43,657 nucleotides of DNA. It comes from Pachysolen tannophilus NRRL Y-2460. Taxonomy: Eukaryota; Ascomycota; Pichiomycetes; Alaninales; Pachysolenaceae. Position numbers and translations under genes: made by a program. Shown here piece by piece: positions 35,934 through 43,657 of this stretch (its first letter is position 1; each line of letters starts with the position of its first letter). The notes under the pieces are model-generated. The model saw nothing but the letters and a program-made list of their open reading frames with translations. It did no database searches and was not told the origin of the DNA. The stretch spans positions 719,156-762,812 of the forward strand of contig KV454016.1 in the NCBI GenBank assembly GCA_001661245.1, given 5' to 3'.

Positions 35934-38288
35934 ATGTTGTTGTTTGATTTCATAAAATGTTTGTTAATGATAATTAACTTATCTTTAGGAGCAGGCATAT
36001 CAACGCATTTAGCAATATCATCAAGAATTTTAAATATTAATAACAACAACGAATTACATAGAGAATACTTGTTGAGTGGATCATTCTTCCCAGATTGTTT
36101 TTATAATTGCTTAGAACTATCAAATATAAGTGAGTTAATCCATTGGCCCCCTTTTCTTTATGAGTTGGTCAAGTATTATCATAAGAACAATACCAAGGTT
36201 GAACCTGATGAGTTTAAGAGTTTTTGTTATGGTGTGTTATCTCATCAAATTGCTGATAATTCATGGCATTCTATAAGGTTGAATCAAGGGTTGTTGAAGT
36301 ATATGGCAAATGTTGAATTCAATAATAATATGAATGTGGCGCATCAGTTTATTGATTCAGGAGGTGATTTTATATTATTGCACAAGTTGTTTCAAAATAA
36401 TGACTCTGATGGAGAGGAACGTTTAAAAGATTTTTTTAAGACAAATTGGGTTTATCCAATTGATGATATAGTTGAAATTTTTGCTAATTTGGGGTACGGT
36501 AATGTCATTAATAAAGACAACTTACAATATTGTATGATGAGTGGTTATTCTGCTTTACAGATTGAATTGAGTTCTTCTTTAAATTCAATATCAAGTCCTG
36601 TCAATTATTATCTAGCAGAATCACCAATTTTTCAAGAACTTTACGATGATTATTATCTTGGTGGTACCCAGGAAATCATGAATACCATTAACAAGTGTGT
36701 TTCCAATCTTAAAAATTGGTTTGATAATATTGATGAAATTAAAGATCCATGGACTATTTGTGATAGTTTTATTAAACCAAGAGCAGAGTTGAAAGAACCT
36801 CAAGTTTATAATAATTCTCTCAAGATTGAGCACATTGAGGATTCCATACATATCTCACCTTTTGTGCCAATGTCATACTTTGGTTCATCGATAACTACAG
36901 GGAAATTTTTAAGCGACAAAGACGGTGAATGCATTGCTATAGGATCTCCATTTGAAGAAAATTCAGGATCAGTTTATGTTATACCTATAAAGGAGTTATT
37001 GATGTCTAAAGACTTTGGATCAGTAGTGAAATTGTCATCTCCTTTATTTTTAGAAAATACTGAAAACAGCGATTCTAATCAATTACAATCGTTCCCGTCT
37101 AGGTACGGTTATAAATCTTTAAGATTTATGGAGAAATTTTTAATTGTATCTTCTCCAGGGTTATCAAAATTAGATTTTTATTTTAAAAACAAACTTCTCT
37201 TGACATTGATAAATAAGAAAAGCTCAATTTTTTATGGGGCAAAAGGATTAAAACAAATAGGAGTAAATTTATTCTCTAAAGAGAATGGCGATGTTATAGT
37301 TAGCTCAAAATACAGTGATAATTATGATGAAGGTGGAAATCGTGGTAAACAAAGAGGTTTTGTAAGTGTGTTGAATGGTAAGTTACTTTTAGAAAAATTA
37401 TTACAAAATTTGCAAACTAGAAATGGTGCTGTAGCTCAAGAGATGAGTGATTTTGAAACTGAAGGGAGTGATTTCCATTTACCAACATCGTTATCTCAAT
37501 TCACAGAGTATGAAAACTTTGGAAGTGTAATTGCATCATCATCATCCAAGACATTCATTGGTGTTGGTAGTTTAGGAATTGTTGTTGTATTTGAAAACAG
37601 TTGGCCAATTGCAATTATTAAAAAGGATAGCATTTATTATGGCATAGATAAATTTGTTAATGATAATATTAGACAAAATTGGGGTAGCAATTTTGTTAAA
37701 TTAAATTCTAAAAACTCTGGAAGTTTTGCTAATGGTAATATTGCAACACTTAATATTTTAAATGAAGATTTTTTAGTTGTTGGTGCGCATACTGAAACTA
37801 TTCAAGGTTGTATCAATTGTGGGGTTGGTTATTTGTACAAATTTGAAGGGATTAGAATAAAATTAGTTTCTAAAATTTTCTTGAAGTCAACATTTTCAAA
37901 TTCGAATTCAAATTTTTTTTACAATTTTAAAGTCCAAGGTGATAAACTTTACGTATCAGCGTTAGGATATCACAAAGTAGGAGCTATATTCAGTATAAAT
38001 TTGAATCAAGTAATAAACAATTATTACCAAGAATATCAATTCAATTTACCAGACTACATATTAGATTACCAAATCAATGATGCTTTGGATCTTAAGATAT
38101 TAGGTCCTTCAAATGTTGGATTCACAGGATTTGGAAGAGAATTTGAATTAGTTACAATTGATAATAGTGAAGAAGATGATACGGAGACACAACAAATGGT
38201 TATTGTTGGAATGCAATATTTTGGGTACGGAGAGCTTTATGATGATAGCATGAAATTAGTTGGGAAAGTGGGTCTTTATTGGGTATAG
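35934..38288 (+). CDS. GPI-specific phospholipase D-like protein
   Basis: A 784-residue protein with the layout of mammalian GPLD1: an N-terminal zinc-dependent phospholipase C-like domain, then an integrin-type FG-GAP beta-propeller. A signal peptide covers about residues 1-20 (FIKCLLMIINLSLGAG). Likely zinc ligands lie in ISTHLAISSRIL, SGSFFPDCFY and GVLSHQIADNSWHSI. Propeller repeats occur at SYFGSSITTGKF...CIAIGSP, SRYGYKSLRF...LIVSSPG, ENFGSVIAS...FIGVGS, NWGSNFVKL...LVVGAHTE and FTGFGREFE. GPLD1 cleaves the inositol-phosphate bond of GPI anchors. I do not know a homologue in S. cerevisiae. In a window with two GPI-anchored proteases this hints at anchor turnover, though linkage alone proves nothing. 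The start is the first ATG (35934). Confidence 0.88.
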   Translation: MLLFDFIKCLLMIINLSLGAGISTHLAISSRILNINNNNELHREYLLSGSFFPDCFYNCLELSNISELIHWPPFLYELVKYYHKNNTKVEPDEFKSFCYGVLSHQIADNSWHSIRLNQGLLKYMANVEFNNNMNVAHQFIDSGGDFILLHKLFQNNDSDGEERLKDFFKTNWVYPIDDIVEIFANLGYGNVINKDNLQYCMMSGYSALQIELSSSLNSISSPVNYYLAESPIFQELYDDYYLGGTQEIMNTINKCVSNLKNWFDNIDEIKDPWTICDSFIKPRAELKEPQVYNNSLKIEHIEDSIHISPFVPMSYFGSSITTGKFLSDKDGECIAIGSPFEENSGSVYVIPIKELLMSKDFGSVVKLSSPLFLENTENSDSNQLQSFPSRYGYKSLRFMEKFLIVSSPGLSKLDFYFKNKLLLTLINKKSSIFYGAKGLKQIGVNLFSKENGDVIVSSKYSDNYDEGGNRGKQRGFVSVLNGKLLLEKLLQNLQTRNGAVAQEMSDFETEGSDFHLPTSLSQFTEYENFGSVIASSSSKTFIGVGSLGIVVVFENSWPIAIIKKDSIYYGIDKFVNDNIRQNWGSNFVKLNSKNSGSFANGNIATLNILNEDFLVVGAHTETIQGCINCGVGYLYKFEGIRIKLVSKIFLKSTFSNSNSNFFYNFKVQGDKLYVSALGYHKVGAIFSINLNQVINNYYQEYQFNLPDYILDYQINDALDLKILGPSNVGFTGFGREFELVTIDNSEEDDTETQQMVIVGMQYFGYGELYDDSMKLVGKVGLYWV

Positions 38289-38334
38289 AACATAAATAAC
38301 ATAGATTTTAAAATAAATATATACAGAGGGATTT

Positions 38335-39572
38335 TTAGACTGTTATTTCTTTTTGTGCTTCAAATAATTTTTGCTTTTTCAATTCTGTCTTTAACCTTAA
38401 TTTTTCCAGTCTTTCTTGTTTTTTCTTATTTTTCAATTCTTTCAATTCTTCTTTATTAATTTCTTTTTCTTTACCTTTTAATTTTAAAACAAATTTATCA
38501 TTTATATCTCCTTCAATTGATAAATTGTTTTTAATAGAATATTCTTCAACAAAGATTTTAACTGTTTCAATTAATTTTTCTCTTCTAATTATTTCCAAAT
38601 CGGATAATTTTTTAGAAAAATTAATAGGTATTTCATTATCATTATCATCATTTTCTTCATCTTTATTATTTTGATCAAAATTTTCCTTTTCCAGTTTAGT
38701 TAACAATTTTTCAAAACTTTCAGATTTTCTTAAATCTCTTCTATTACCAATAAAGATATTTACTTTAAAACCTTTTTCTAAATGAGATAAAATTTCATTT
38801 TTTTTTGACCTTCTAAATCATTTGTAGAAATATTCCAATTAATTTTAATAATTTTTATAGAATGATCTTTTGTTAAATTTTGTTTATTACTATATTGGTT
38901 AGGCTTTGATAGGGCCATTTCTTTTGTTCTTAATTCATGTAAATAATCAGAATAAACTTTTAAAGCAGCTTCTTGATCAATTTTTTTAATTAAAGGTAAT
39001 AGTTCTCCATTATGTTCTCTCTTATCAACAATTTGTAAACCTTCTTCATCAAGATTTAAAGTTTGAACTAATTTTAAAATTGTTGATTGTTGAATACCTT
39101 TACCAGGAACTATAGTCAAGATTTTTCCTCTTGAGTTAACTCGTCTAACTGCTTTAATAATCACTTTGACTGCTTCAATAGCTCTTTCTGAACCTGTAGT
39201 AAATTGAAATATTTCTTTTTTATTTAATTTATTATTATTACGTTTACCATAATATTCAGTATTATCTGCAAACCTAGAACTACTCTTAACATAACTGTCC
39301 TTTGTCGGATGAAACTTCTTCCTAGTATCCAAATGAAGCAGATTTAACGAAGGAGGCTGCTGTGGAAACTGTTGTTGTTGTTGTTTTTGTTGTTGTTGCT
39401 GCTGTTTTGGTGTATTAATCTTTCTTTTTTCAATCTGTGAGATGATATCTTCCAATGAGTTAATATCAAATAATACTCTAGTGGAAGAAACTAATCGTTT
39501 ATTCAAACTAAATCGACAAAGCCCAACACATGAAACTCTGCTATACCCAAGAACTGATGACTTCAAAATCAT
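38335..39572 (-). pseudogene. AIM23: AIM23, mitochondrial translation initiation factor IF3, interrupted in an A9 run
   Basis: The two parts of an Aim23 reading frame. Aim23 is the yeast mitochondrial IF3, which binds the small ribosomal subunit. The first part, from the ATG at 39570-39572 (MILKSSVLGYSRVSCVGLCR, a plausible presequence; an upstream in-frame ATG at 39641 would add a YIYIYI tract coded by a microsatellite), holds a poly-Gln run and FQFTTGSERAIEAV. It continues through INWNISTNDLEGQKK, matching S. cerevisiae ISWQIESDDLKRQK, then leaves frame at nine A (38798-38806 as T on the plus strand) and stops. In the other frame the expected continuation follows at once (NEILSHLEKGFKVNIFIGN) and runs to the natural end at 38335. 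One base is off, so this may be a sequencing fault, a real lesion, or slippage-dependent expression. Confidence 0.85.
39354..39412 (-). repeat. CAA/CAG repeat coding poly-Gln in AIM23
   Basis: A glutamine-rich tract with two Lys interruptions and a Pro-rich end, written as GTT/GCT repeats on the plus strand. It is near the N-terminus, outside the IF3 domains. Confidence 0.85.
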
Positions 39573-39596
39573 AGCCACCTCTTCCAATAAATAAAT

Positions 39597-39631
<35 letters not shown>

Positions 39632-40454
39632 CATAGATCAAGATGTACCTTTTGAAACTTTTTTTCTTATATATTTAATACTGTGATTCTCGTTAAATCT
39701 CCAAATAGGAGAAGTTTAAAAATAAACTTCCAAGTAGGAGAAGATATATTTTTAAAAAAAATTTTTTTTTCCAAAAAATCTTCTCCGACAACTTATTTAC
39801 TTCTTTTGGAAATTTTTCTTTTTCTTTTTTTTCTTTATTTTTTCTTCGGAATTGTTTCCGTTTTAGGAAAATCAGCAAAAGGGCAAAAAAAAAGGAAAGA
39901 AAACAAAATTCCCGAGTCTTGCCCGAGTCTTATTGTTCAGTCTTAGTTCTGGAACGAGTCAAAATTGATAAAAAGATAAGAAAATATGTGTGTACATCCA
40001 TCCCACTTTAACCATCAATGTGAAAGGAAAGGAAAAGAGTCAAAAAGAAAGAAAGTACCGTTCCGCGTCGGCCAAGAATGCAAAAAAAATGAGCAACCAC
40101 GGGGCAGAGCTCCTTTGAAAAAATGGAACTGTAGGCCTTTCCAAGATACTTGATCCTGATTACCTAGTGAGTGAATGGTGTGAGTATGGGTGAATGGGTG
40201 GGATGGATACAGGTATCGGCAGCAGCTAATTGCAGTAGTGTCTGCCGCTTCTACTGCTACTGCCTGCTATCTGCTGCCTGCCACTATTACTGCCGTTTCT
40301 TCTTTTTGGCTTATCCCACCAAATCTAATACAATTTTACTGTTTAAATTTTCCAAAGATAGTAAAGAAGTTTTTAGATATCAATAATCCTTTAAATTAAT
40401 TATTTTATAAGTAATTTTTAATTTCATTATTAAATTTTTTTTTATAAAATAGTT
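39573..40454. other. Intergenic region AIM23 - GOR1-like gene
   Basis: A divergent promoter of 882 nt. It has an AT microsatellite (39598-39627), a direct repeat TCCAARTAGGAGAAG at 39700-39714 and 39729-39743, the inverted CTTCTCC at 39780-39786, a run CCCGAGTCTTG with a second CCCGAGTCTT (39911-39931), and a GC-richer patch at 40060-40130. CTG/CTAC-rich low-complexity DNA follows at 40215-40300. Short open stretches at 40171-40399 are of odd composition (Cys/Tyr/Ala) and I do not call them genes. Confidence 0.55.
39700..39743 (+). repeat. Direct repeat TCCAARTAGGAGAAG in the AIM23 promoter
   Basis: Two 15-nt copies differing at one base, start-to-start 29 nt; the GGAGAAG core recurs inverted at 39780-39786. 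Possibly a paired transcription-factor site. Confidence 0.55.
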
Positions 40455-41527
40455 ATGTTTAAAGGATTAATCAATTGTAATAGATTAATCAATCGTAATA
40501 GATTTTTTACAACAATGTCGAAACCAAAAGTATTACAATTACCACCAGTTAGATTTGCTCAAGAGAAATGGCAAGAATTAGCTGATTTAGGAGTTGAAGT
40601 TATTACTACTGATGTTAATAATAGACAAGATTTTTTAAAAGAATTAACTAGTGATAAATATAATAATCTTATTGGTATTGCTAGAACTTTTGAAAGTGTT
40701 AAAATTACTGGTAGGTTTGATGAAGAATTAATTGAGAAATTACCATCATCTGTTAAAGTTATTGCACATAATGGTGCTGGATATGATCAAGTTGATGTTG
40801 AACCATTAATTAAAAAAAAATACAATTATCAAATGTTCCAAGTTTAGTTGATGGTCCAACAGCAGATACAAATGTTTTTTTAATTCTTTCATGTTTAAGA
40901 AATTTTCAAGAAAGTCATGATCATTTAATTGCAGGAGAATGGTTAACTAAAAAATGTGGTGGTACACCAATTGGTAATGATCCAACAGGTAAAATTGTTG
41001 GAATATTTGGTATGGGAGGTATTGGTAGAGCTGTAAGAGATAGATTAAAACCTTTTGGATTTAAAGAAATTATTTATCATAATAGGAAAAAACTTTCACC
41101 TGATTTAGAAAATGGTGCTAATTATGTTTCATTTGAAGAATTATTAACTAAATCTGATATAATTTCAATTAATATTCCATTAAATCCAAATACAAAACAT
41201 ATTATTAATCAACAAGCTATTGATAAAATGAAAAAAGGTGTTATTATAGTAAATACTGCTCGTGGTGCAGTTATAGATGAATCAATTTTACCTAAAAATA
41301 TTAAATCTGGTAAAATTAAAGCTTTTGGAAGTGATGTTTTCGAAAATGAACCAAAAATTTCTTCTGATTTAATTAATTTACCAAATGTTATAAGTCTTCC
41401 ACATATGGGTACACATACTTTTGAAACTATGAAAGCTATGGAAGAATTTGTTGTTGAAAATATTGAATCTTATTTAAATTCAGGTAAAGTTAAAGCAATA
41501 GTTCCAGAACAATCATCTCTCTTCTAA
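40455..41527 (+). pseudogene. GOR1: GOR1-like D-2-hydroxyacid dehydrogenase (glyoxylate reductase), interrupted in an A9 run
   Basis: A D-isomer-specific 2-hydroxyacid dehydrogenase close to S. cerevisiae Gor1, which reduces glyoxylate to glycolate. The frame leads through FTTMSKPKVLQLPPVRFA and VIAHNGAGYDQVDVEPL, then goes out of frame at nine A (40812-40820) and stops at 40845. Right after the run the other frame carries the expected IQLSNVPSLVDGPTADTN. It continues through the NAD-binding GIFGMGGIGRAVRDRL, VNTARGAVIDE (catalytic Arg), DVFENEP (Glu) and LPHMGTHTFET (His) to the end. The single break has the same sense and size as that in AIM23. The first ATG gives a 20-residue Arg/Asn-rich start like a presequence; a second ATG (40515) would give the cytosolic form, so dual targeting is possible. 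Confidence 0.87.
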
Positions 41528-42371
41528 CATATATATATATTTTTTTTAAAACAATAATCAATTCTATATAATCACATAAGATTGATAAAAAAAAAATTAA
41601 AAATTTTTTAAACAAAACTTATTATATAATTATTTTAACTAATCAATTACAACATTAATCATTAAAAGAATCTAATCTATCTTTACATCTTTTTATCGGC
41701 TTAAACTACTTCATTTAAATCAGATCCAATTCGTCATCATTTCTTTTTATAATATTAAACGATCCGGGTAAAAATTTTTTTTTTTTTTTGCTTCAAAGCA
41801 AAAATTTTCTTTTCCTTATTAAATTCATTCAAATTTCTCTTATTATCATTTGTACAAATTGTTGATGGTAAATGGAAGGGTTTATCGTACTTAAAAAAAA
41901 AAATTAAAAAAAATTAATCTTTACAATCTTTAATACAGTCATCCATTATATCAATTATACATATCAATTATACATATATAAATATATATAAATATATATT
42001 AAATAAAATTGTAACAATTTACGATTTACAATTAATATAATTCCATCTATATATATATATATATATATATTCAAATTTGATATTGGCTTCAACAATTTTT
42101 CAGTATTAGAAAATTAACGTTATAATTACAATTACACCATTTATATTCCTATTATTTCTACCATTTGTTTTTCTTTCGGATGGATTATGACCACAATAAG
42201 ATAACAAGTATAATTATTAAACAAGACAAAAGATAAGTAATTTCCAATTTTCTTTTCAACTTTTTTCAACTTTTCAATTTTTTCAATTTTTCAACTTTTC
42301 AGTCTTTTTTTTTAACTAAAAATTTTTTACTTTTTTTATTTTTTTCTAGGTGTTGAAATTTTTTGAAAAAT
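41528..42371. other. Intergenic region upstream of the MRS3/4 gene
   Basis: No gene seen in 844 nt. Contents: A/T homopolymers, a hairpin-capable TTTTTGCTT/AAGCAAAAA at 41785-41804, a TA microsatellite (42049-42070) and TTTTTCAA-like repeats (42250-42300). A pyrimidine tract ends TTTTTTTCTAG at 42349, acceptor-like, but an in-frame TGA at 42354 rules out a coding extension; a leader intron is possible. Confidence 0.55.
41785..41804. terminator. Hairpin-capable T-rich sequence downstream of the GOR1-like gene
   Basis: TTTTTGCTT and AAGCAAAAA form perfect arms around CA. It lies about 260 nt past the stop, so it may serve 3' end formation or be a chance palindrome. Confidence 0.25.
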
Positions 42372-43562
42372 ATGCCTTTTCAAATATTTAAAGATAAATC
42401 AGAGATAAGATCAGATATAATGGCGAAACCTGCTGTTGTGATAGATAACGATTCATTTCACGAGAATAATAATAATAACAATATTAAGAATAATGATAAT
42501 AATAGCAGCAGCACAGTAGTAGATGATGAAAATTCTCCTATAGAAATTGATTATGAGGCTCTCCCTGAAAATTCATCACTTTTGGCTCAATTATTGGCTG
42601 GAGCATTTGCAGGTATATCGGAACATGCTATAATGTTTCCAATAGATGCTATAAAGACAAGGATGCAAATTTCAAAAACAAGTTTACCAAAAGGTATAAT
42701 AGCTTCTGTATCAAAAATTTCATCAACTGAAGGAGCAACTGTATTATGGAGAGGTATAAGTTCAATGATATTAGGTGCTGGACCTGCTCATGCAGTATAT
42801 TTTTCAGTTTTTGAATCTACAAAGACATTGATGGTCAATTATATGTATCATGCAAATAATAAAAGTTATATCACGGATGGTAATCATCCTTTAATTGCTT
42901 CGTTTTCAGGAGTAGCAGCCACCACTGCATCAGATGCATTGATGACTCCATTTGATACTTTAAAACAGCGAATGCAACTGTTACAACCGACAAAAGATCC
43001 ACCACCACCTTTGGGTCTGGGTCTGGGTCTGGGTCTGGCATCTTCTTCTTCTACTACTACTACTACTACTGCATCATCTTCAATCCAATCTTTGGAGCAA
43101 AAGACAAAATCAATGAATTTATTCAAATTGGCAAGTTATATGTATAAACATGAAGGTTTTAGTACTTTTTATGTTTCTTATCCAACAACTTTATCAATGA
43201 ATATTCCATTTGCTGCTTTAAATTTTGGAGTTTATGAATGGTCATCATCAATCTTAAACCCAGAAAATAAATATAACCCTTTATTACATTGTGTAAGTGG
43301 AGGTATATCAGGAGCAATTGCTGCTGCAATAACAACTCCTTTGGATTGTATAAAAACTGCTTTACAAACAAGAGGTATATCATCAGATCCAAACTTGAGA
43401 AAGGCAAGAGGATTTAAAGATGCTACCATCGCCTTATATAAACAGAACGGATACCTGGCTTTTATGAGAGGTTTAAGGCCAAGAGTGGTTTTTAATGTCC
43501 CTTCAACTGCAATTTGTTGGACAGCTTATGAAATGGCAAAAGCATACTTGATCAAAGACTAG
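42372..43562 (+). CDS. MRS4: Mitochondrial iron carrier, Mrs3/Mrs4 (mitoferrin) type
   Basis: A 396-residue mitochondrial carrier-family protein that brings ferrous iron across the inner membrane for heme and Fe-S synthesis. Three repeats carry carrier signatures: FPIDAIKTRMQ (first), TPFDTLKQRMQ (second) and TPLDCIKTALQ (third). Mitoferrin-type blocks are QLLAGAFAGISEHAIMFP, GAGPAHAVYFSVFE, TTASDALMTPFDT, SYPTTLSMNIPFAALNF and STAICWTAYE. Before the first repeat lies a 60-residue Asn-rich leader. A low-complexity linker in the second repeat (PPPP, then GGT-CTG four times, then Ser and Thr runs) sits in a matrix loop. The ATG at 42372 is taken; another ATG at 42420 is also plausible. MRS3 and MRS4 are paralogues in S. 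cerevisiae, so the symbol is approximate. Confidence 0.93.
   Translation: MPFQIFKDKSEIRSDIMAKPAVVIDNDSFHENNNNNNIKNNDNNSSSTVVDDENSPIEIDYEALPENSSLLAQLLAGAFAGISEHAIMFPIDAIKTRMQISKTSLPKGIIASVSKISSTEGATVLWRGISSMILGAGPAHAVYFSVFESTKTLMVNYMYHANNKSYITDGNHPLIASFSGVAATTASDALMTPFDTLKQRMQLLQPTKDPPPPLGLGLGLGLASSSSTTTTTTASSSIQSLEQKTKSMNLFKLASYMYKHEGFSTFYVSYPTTLSMNIPFAALNFGVYEWSSSILNPENKYNPLLHCVSGGISGAIAAAITTPLDCIKTALQTRGISSDPNLRKARGFKDATIALYKQNGYLAFMRGLRPRVVFNVPSTAICWTAYEMAKAYLIKD
43011..43076 (+). repeat. GGTCTG and ACT coding repeats in the carrier gene
   Basis: Four GGTCTG units followed by TCT and ACT runs. Read with CTG as serine the segment is a Gly-Ser linker, which is the more natural composition for a loop. 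Confidence 0.85.
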
Positions 43563-43657
43563 AAGTTTTTTTTAAAAAAAAAAGAAATAAGAAAAAAAAA
43601 GAAAATAAAAAAAAAAAAAAAAAACTAAACAACAACAAATAATATATATATATATAT
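43563..43657. other. 3' flank of the carrier gene
   Basis: A-rich 3' untranslated DNA ending in a TA tract at the window edge; no feature beyond that. Confidence 0.7.

Noticed and set aside
40171-40399. Overlapping 69-71 codon open stretches (Cys/Tyr/Ala-rich) upstream of the GOR1-like gene
   Set aside because: Two overlapping frames over a CTG/CTAC low-complexity patch, ending right at the leader of a real gene; composition unlike any protein I know.
42348-42371. Possible coding intron acceptor before the MRS3/4 start
   Set aside because: TTTTTTTCTAG is acceptor-like, but an in-frame TGA at 42354 blocks any upstream coding exon; at most a leader intron.
1-43657. Transposons, LTR elements, tRNAs, rRNA, CRISPR, horizontally acquired cluster
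   Set aside because: I looked for reverse-transcriptase or transposase motifs, long terminal or inverted repeats, tRNA B-box-like sequences and regular spaced repeats by eye on both strands and found none; GTTCRA-like words all fall in coding or unstructured DNA.

Overview
The window is nuclear DNA from an AT-rich budding yeast (Saccharomycotina). The evidence is that nearly every gene is a recognisable yeast orthologue (PBS2, CHK1, TIM54, SHM1, NHA1, PHO91, SAN1, CDA, AIM23, MRS3/4), introns are few and short with yeast-type signals (GTATGT and TACTAAC in SHM1), and the intergenic DNA is full of A/T homopolymers and TA microsatellites. CTG codons are missing from long conserved proteins (none in SHM1 or PHO91) but packed into Ser-rich disordered stretches (16 and 7 in two parts of SAN1, 4 in a Gly-X repeat of the MRS3/4 carrier). 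At conserved sites they fall where relatives have polar or small residues. The host therefore very probably reads CTG as serine (CUG-Ser1 or CUG-Ser2 clade; alanine is a weaker option), and leucines at CTG in standard translations of this window should be distrusted.

Layout. 0.1-4.3 kb: tandem GPI-anchored yapsin proteases. 4.8-7.3 kb: SAN1, with an 8-nt first coding exon. 7.6-9.4 kb (minus): CHK1, divergent from an unknown gene at 9.8-11.4 kb; the shared promoter holds three ECB/Mcm1-like boxes about 50 bp apart and a perfect URS1. 11.6-13.7 kb: NHA1. 14.0-15.6 kb: SHM1. 15.7-22.7 kb: three minus-strand genes, a mitochondrial PPR protein, TIM54 and PBS2. 22.7-24.7 kb: a 2-kb AT-rich gap with at most one tiny spliced candidate. 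24.7-25.7 kb (minus): a CLPTM1-family protein lacking its multi-span C-terminal half. 26.1-26.8 kb: LOG-family protein. 27.3-29.8 kb: PHO91. 29.9-30.9 kb (minus): chitin deacetylase. 32.3-33.6 kb: unknown Ser/Asn-rich protein. 34.1-35.8 kb (minus): HFL1-like protein, divergent from a GPI-phospholipase D-like gene at 35.9-38.3 kb. 38.3-39.6 kb (minus): AIM23. 40.5-41.5 kb: GOR1-like dehydrogenase. 42.4-43.6 kb: MRS3/MRS4 mitochondrial iron carrier.

Together the genes are core cell biology: cell wall and GPI-protein processing (yapsins, chitin deacetylase, GPI-PLD), stress and ion homeostasis (PBS2, NHA1, PHO91), nuclear quality control and checkpoint (SAN1, CHK1), and mitochondrial function (SHM1, PPR, TIM54, AIM23, MRS3/4). 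There is no sign of an operon-like cluster, and I saw no transposon, LTR element, tRNA, rRNA or CRISPR array. I did not find a convincing new multi-gene system. The points most worth a second look are the codon reassignment, two host genes (AIM23 and the GOR1-like gene, 2 kb apart) each interrupted at a 9-nt A run with the same one-base discrepancy, the ECB/URS1 array, and the half-length CLPTM1 protein.
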